A stretch of DNA of 15,551 bases from the NCBI GenBank assembly GCA_009778945.1, contig WRFF01000021.1:1-15551 (forward strand). Direction: 5' to 3'. This document shows positions 13,200-15,551 of this stretch, one piece after another (positions within the stretch are counted from its first letter, which is position 1; each line of letters opens with the position of its first letter). The stretch comes from Clostridiales bacterium (GTDB lineage: Bacteria > Bacillota > Clostridia > Peptostreptococcales > Anaerovoracaceae). A model generated the notes under the pieces. It was not told where the DNA came from and did no database searches. It was given only the letters and a program-made list of their open reading frames with translations. Made by a program: the position numbers and the translations under genes.

Positions 13200-14891
13200 A
13201 TGAATACGCAAATCAAAGAGGATTTTTTGCCGGCTGAAAAGGGGAAACTTGCGGATCTGCTGGAACGGAACGCGTCGCAGTGGCCGGATGAGACGGCGCT
13301 CATCGAGCTGAACCCGATCCATGACGAGGCGAAAAACCTTGCCTGGAAGGAATACTCGCTCGTCGAGACGGGGCATTCGGTACACTACCGTTCGGAGCTG
13401 ACGTGGCGGCAGTTTGACGACCAGGCGAACCGCGTGGCAAATATGCTTCTTGCGCACGGGGTGAATCGTGGCGACAAGATCGCGATGCTGTTGATGAACT
13501 GTATCGACTGGCTGCCGGTTTATTTTGGGATCCTGAAAACAGGCGCGCTTGCGGTGCCGATGAACTTCCGTTATACGTCGGAGGAGATTGCGTACTGCAC
13601 GGAGCTTTCGGAGTCGACGGCGCTTTTCTTCGCGTCCGAGTTTCTGGAGCGCGTGGAGGCGGTGCGTGAGAGCGATCTGATGTCGGGCATCCGCGAGTAT
13701 TATTGGGTCGGTATGGATCCGCCCGCGTACACGACGCCGTTTGAGGAGACCGTGCATGGGTTTTCGGCGGAGCGCCCGGAAACCGCCGGGACGATTTCGC
13801 CCGACGACAACGCGGCCATTTATTTCTCCTCGGGGACGACGGGATTTCCGAAAGCAATCCTGCACACGCAGAACGGCCTGTATACGGCGGCGGTTACAGA
13901 ATATATGCATCACAGCCAGCGGCATGAGGACGTATTTCTGCTGATCCCGCCGCTCTACCATACGGGCGCGAAAATGCATTGGTTCGGCTCGCTTATGTCG
14001 GGAGGAAGGACGATCCTGCTGAAAGGTACGGATCCGGGATGGCTGCTACATGTGGCGGCGACGGAACACGCTTCGGTCGTATGGCTGCTCGTGCCGTGGG
14101 CGCGAGACATCCTTGACCATATCGAGCGCTTTCCGGAGGAAATGAAAAACCTTGACCTGTCATCCTGGCGCCTCATGCATATCGGCGCGCAGCCGGTTCC
14201 GCCGAGCCTGATCAAGCGCTGGAAAGAAGTTTTTCCGCAGCATGAGTATGATACGAATTACGGGCTGTCCGAATCCACAGGCCCGGGCTGCGTGCATCTT
14301 GGCGTCGAAAACATCCACAAGGTCGGCGCGATCGGGCGTGCCGGGTACAATTGGGAAACGCGCATTGTGGACGAGGGCGGTGAAGACGTCGCGCCCGGCA
14401 CGGTGGGCGAGCTGATCGTGCGCGGGCCCGGGGTGATGAAAGAATATTACCGCAATCCCGAAGCGACCGCCGAGGCCATACGGGACGGCTGGCTGCATAC
14501 GGGCGATATGGCGAAAGAGGACGAGGACGGTTTCATCTTTCTGGTGGACCGCAAAAAAGATGTGATCATCACGGGCGGCGAAAATATCTATCCGGTGCAG
14601 ATCGAGGATTTCCTGAACGCGTTTGAACCGGTCAAGGATGTTGCGGTGATCGGCGTTCCCGACGAACGGCTCGGCGAGATCGCGCTCGCCGTGATCGAGC
14701 TCAAGCCCGGCCGGGAGGATGTGACCGAGGCGGACGTACGCGCCTGGCTCGAGGAGCTCCCGCGTTACAAACGCCCGCGCGCCATTGTCTTTGAACCCGT
14801 ACCGCGAAACGCGACCGGAAAGATCGAAAAACCAAAACTGCGGGAGCGTTTCGGCGCGGTGGAACTCGTCGCGCAGCAGACGGAGGAATAA
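13200..14891 (+). CDS. Acyl-CoA synthetase-like adenylate-forming enzyme
   Basis: The 563-residue product is a class I adenylate-forming enzyme (ANL superfamily), most like acyl-CoA synthetases: a carboxylate is activated with ATP to an acyl-AMP and passed to CoA. Motifs in order: P-loop YFSSGTTGFPKA (208-219), YGLSES (354-359), TGDMAKEDEDGFIFLVDRKK (434-453) with Asp436, GGENIYPVQIED (459-470), and the catalytic lysine Lys541 in PRNATGKIEKPKLRE (535-549). Everything needed for both half-reactions is present. Residues about 36-66, before LTWRQFDDQANRVA, form a longer loop than usual in FadD-type enzymes. The acyl substrate cannot be read from the motifs. There is no carrier protein or synthase domain nearby, which argues against a peptide-synthetase role. 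ATG 13200 has AAAGGA at 13184-13189. It seems to be a single-gene unit with its own promoter. Confidence 0.9.
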   Translation: MNTQIKEDFLPAEKGKLADLLERNASQWPDETALIELNPIHDEAKNLAWKEYSLVETGHSVHYRSELTWRQFDDQANRVANMLLAHGVNRGDKIAMLLMNCIDWLPVYFGILKTGALAVPMNFRYTSEEIAYCTELSESTALFFASEFLERVEAVRESDLMSGIREYYWVGMDPPAYTTPFEETVHGFSAERPETAGTISPDDNAAIYFSSGTTGFPKAILHTQNGLYTAAVTEYMHHSQRHEDVFLLIPPLYHTGAKMHWFGSLMSGGRTILLKGTDPGWLLHVAATEHASVVWLLVPWARDILDHIERFPEEMKNLDLSSWRLMHIGAQPVPPSLIKRWKEVFPQHEYDTNYGLSESTGPGCVHLGVENIHKVGAIGRAGYNWETRIVDEGGEDVAPGTVGELIVRGPGVMKEYYRNPEATAEAIRDGWLHTGDMAKEDEDGFIFLVDRKKDVIITGGENIYPVQIEDFLNAFEPVKDVAVIGVPDERLGEIALAVIELKPGREDVTEADVRAWLEELPRYKRPRAIVFEPVPRNATGKIEKPKLRERFGAVELVAQQTEE

Positions 14892-14947
14892 CAGGGTTTT
14901 CGCGTTATGCGGACAGCGAATAGCTAAAATTTGTTACACAGTCACAC

Positions 14948-14976
14948 TTGATTTGATGAATGTAATAGTTTATGAT
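14948..14976 (+). promoter_or_regulatory. Promoter upstream of the small helical protein gene
   Basis: TTGATT (14948-14953), a 17-nt spacer and TATGAT (14971-14976) make a good sigma-A type promoter. Start near 14983 leaves a leader of about 128 nt. In the 219-bp gap 14892-15110 I otherwise see only a loose TTCGC/GCGAA inverted repeat (14899-14920) with no U-tract, and a 21-codon open frame (14991-15056) without convincing SD. Confidence 0.6.
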
Positions 14977-15110
14977 TCAGGTAGTCAAAAATGATGAAAC
15001 AAACCGTCAGGGCGCAGCCGGAGTGGGGTTGCAAGCAGAGGGAAAATCACAAATGAGGCAAGGGGAAACGGAAATATGGCCTTTTGCAGGAATGGAAAAG
15101 GAGCGACAAT

Positions 15111-15431
15111 ATGGCGAGCCAACTCACCCTTGATTACGACAAGGTATATGAGCAGACGGCGGCGATGAAAGCGCAGCTTGACGCGGCGCTGAAGGACATG
15201 GATGGCAAGTACCGGCAGCTTGACCCGCTGATCGAGCAAACGGACGGCGCCGCCAACGCCGCGCTGAAAGAGGCGGCCGCGGCGAACCAAAAGAAATCCC
15301 GCACATCGGCGGAAACGCTGAAGAAGCTGCTGTCTTTCATTGAGAACTCCGCCAAAAGCACGAAAGAAATAGACGAGGCAATCGAACGTATTTTCGGGGC
15401 TTCCGCCCCGCAGCCCACAGGGCGGTGGTGA
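15111..15431 (+). CDS. Small helical protein, WXG100/YwqI-like candidate
   Basis: The 106-residue product is almost entirely helical in character: Ala, Lys, Glu and Gln rich, no Cys, no signal peptide, no membrane segment. Two long amphipathic stretches (about 6-60 and 62-95) are joined near LIEQTDGAANAALK, suggesting a helical hairpin. The end AKSTKEIDEAIERIF and the size resemble the small ESX-like or DUF5344 (YwqI-type) proteins encoded before type VII secretion effectors in Bacillota, but a clear WXG motif is missing (the nearest is DMDG at 38-41), and the only Trp is the last residue. ATG 15111 is chosen over an upstream in-frame TTG because AAAAGGAG (15096-15103) lies 7 nt before it. 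It starts a new transcript and is followed 4 nt later by another gene, consistent with a small-partner/effector pair. Confidence 0.6.
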   Translation: MASQLTLDYDKVYEQTAAMKAQLDAALKDMDGKYRQLDPLIEQTDGAANAALKEAAAANQKKSRTSAETLKKLLSFIENSAKSTKEIDEAIERIFGASAPQPTGRW

Positions 15432-15435
15432 TGGT

Positions 15436-15551
15436 ATGCCTGCCGGGTTTTTAGGCCAAGCCGTAAAAGAATATCTGAAAGAAGTGGAAGGGCCTTTGGA
15501 AGCCGCGGCTAAGGCACACAGCAAAGACCCTTTCCGGGACTATCATAGCAG
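15436..15551 (+). CDS. Start of an unidentified gene, cut by the window edge
   Basis: ATG 15436 opens a frame that runs to the window end: MPAGFLGQAVKEYLKEVEGP and on through 38 full codons, rich in Ala, Lys and Glu and probably helical. It begins 4 nt after the stop of the small helical protein gene, so the two are likely co-translated. The SD is weak (GGCGGTGG). No family can be named from 38 residues; a type VII-linked protein is possible only by position. Confidence 0.55.
   Translation, partial: MPAGFLGQAVKEYLKEVEGPLEAAAKAHSKDPFRDYHS

Noticed and set aside
14899..14920. TTCGC/GCGAA inverted repeat after the acyl-CoA synthetase as a terminator
   Set aside because: Five-pair stem, 12-nt loop and no U-tract directly after it; too weak to call.
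14991..15056. A 21-codon frame in the leader of the small helical protein
   Set aside because: It starts within about 10 nt of the predicted transcription start, has at best AGGT as SD, and its peptide resembles nothing.

Overview
The window reads as a chromosomal stretch from a GC-rich low-branching Bacillota, most likely a clostridial lineage. The reasons are strong AGGAGG-type ribosome binding sites, a lipoprotein-anchored ribose-type ABC transporter, Bacillota-style Rho followed by a DUF1385 (YqhQ-like) membrane protein and prmC, and a WXG100/YwqI-like small helical protein. All genes I support lie on the + strand. I see no rRNA, tRNA, CRISPR array, transposase or phage gene.

Region 1 (1-4458) is a catabolic operon: the C-terminal end of a CocE/NonD-type hydrolase, a LarA-family nickel-pincer 2-hydroxyacid racemase with every catalytic residue in register, a second CocE/NonD-type hydrolase, and a type-1 glycerate kinase whose GTG start is overlapped by the stop of a 13-codon mini-ORF. 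A plausible but unproven logic is release of a hydroxyacid by the hydrolases, epimerisation by LarA and phosphorylation of glycerate by the kinase.

Region 2 (4459-9423) is a four-gene ribose/AI-2-type ABC importer: lipoprotein binding protein, permease, double ATPase, second permease. The last three genes overlap by 4 nt (GTGA, ATGA), so they are tightly coupled. It starts from a good sigma-A promoter, followed by a leader with two hairpins.

Region 3 (9411-13126) is the information-processing operon rho - DUF1385 - prmC, closed by a weak intrinsic terminator. rpmE and prfA, the usual neighbours in Bacillota, are absent. The rho promoter has its -35 box on the stop codon of the upstream permease. 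The promoter and about 55 nt of leader of rho are a diverged copy of the promoter and leader of the ABC operon; both leaders can fold into a hairpin with an identical loop and changed but still pairing stems. This shared control element is the most unusual thing in the window. A related GC-rich palindrome core also sits in-frame inside prmC.

Region 4 (13126-14891) is a stand-alone acyl-CoA synthetase-like adenylate-forming enzyme with its own promoter. Region 5 (14892-15551) is a new promoter with a long leader, a 106-residue helical protein resembling small type VII secretion partners, and the first 38 codons of a following gene cut by the window edge.
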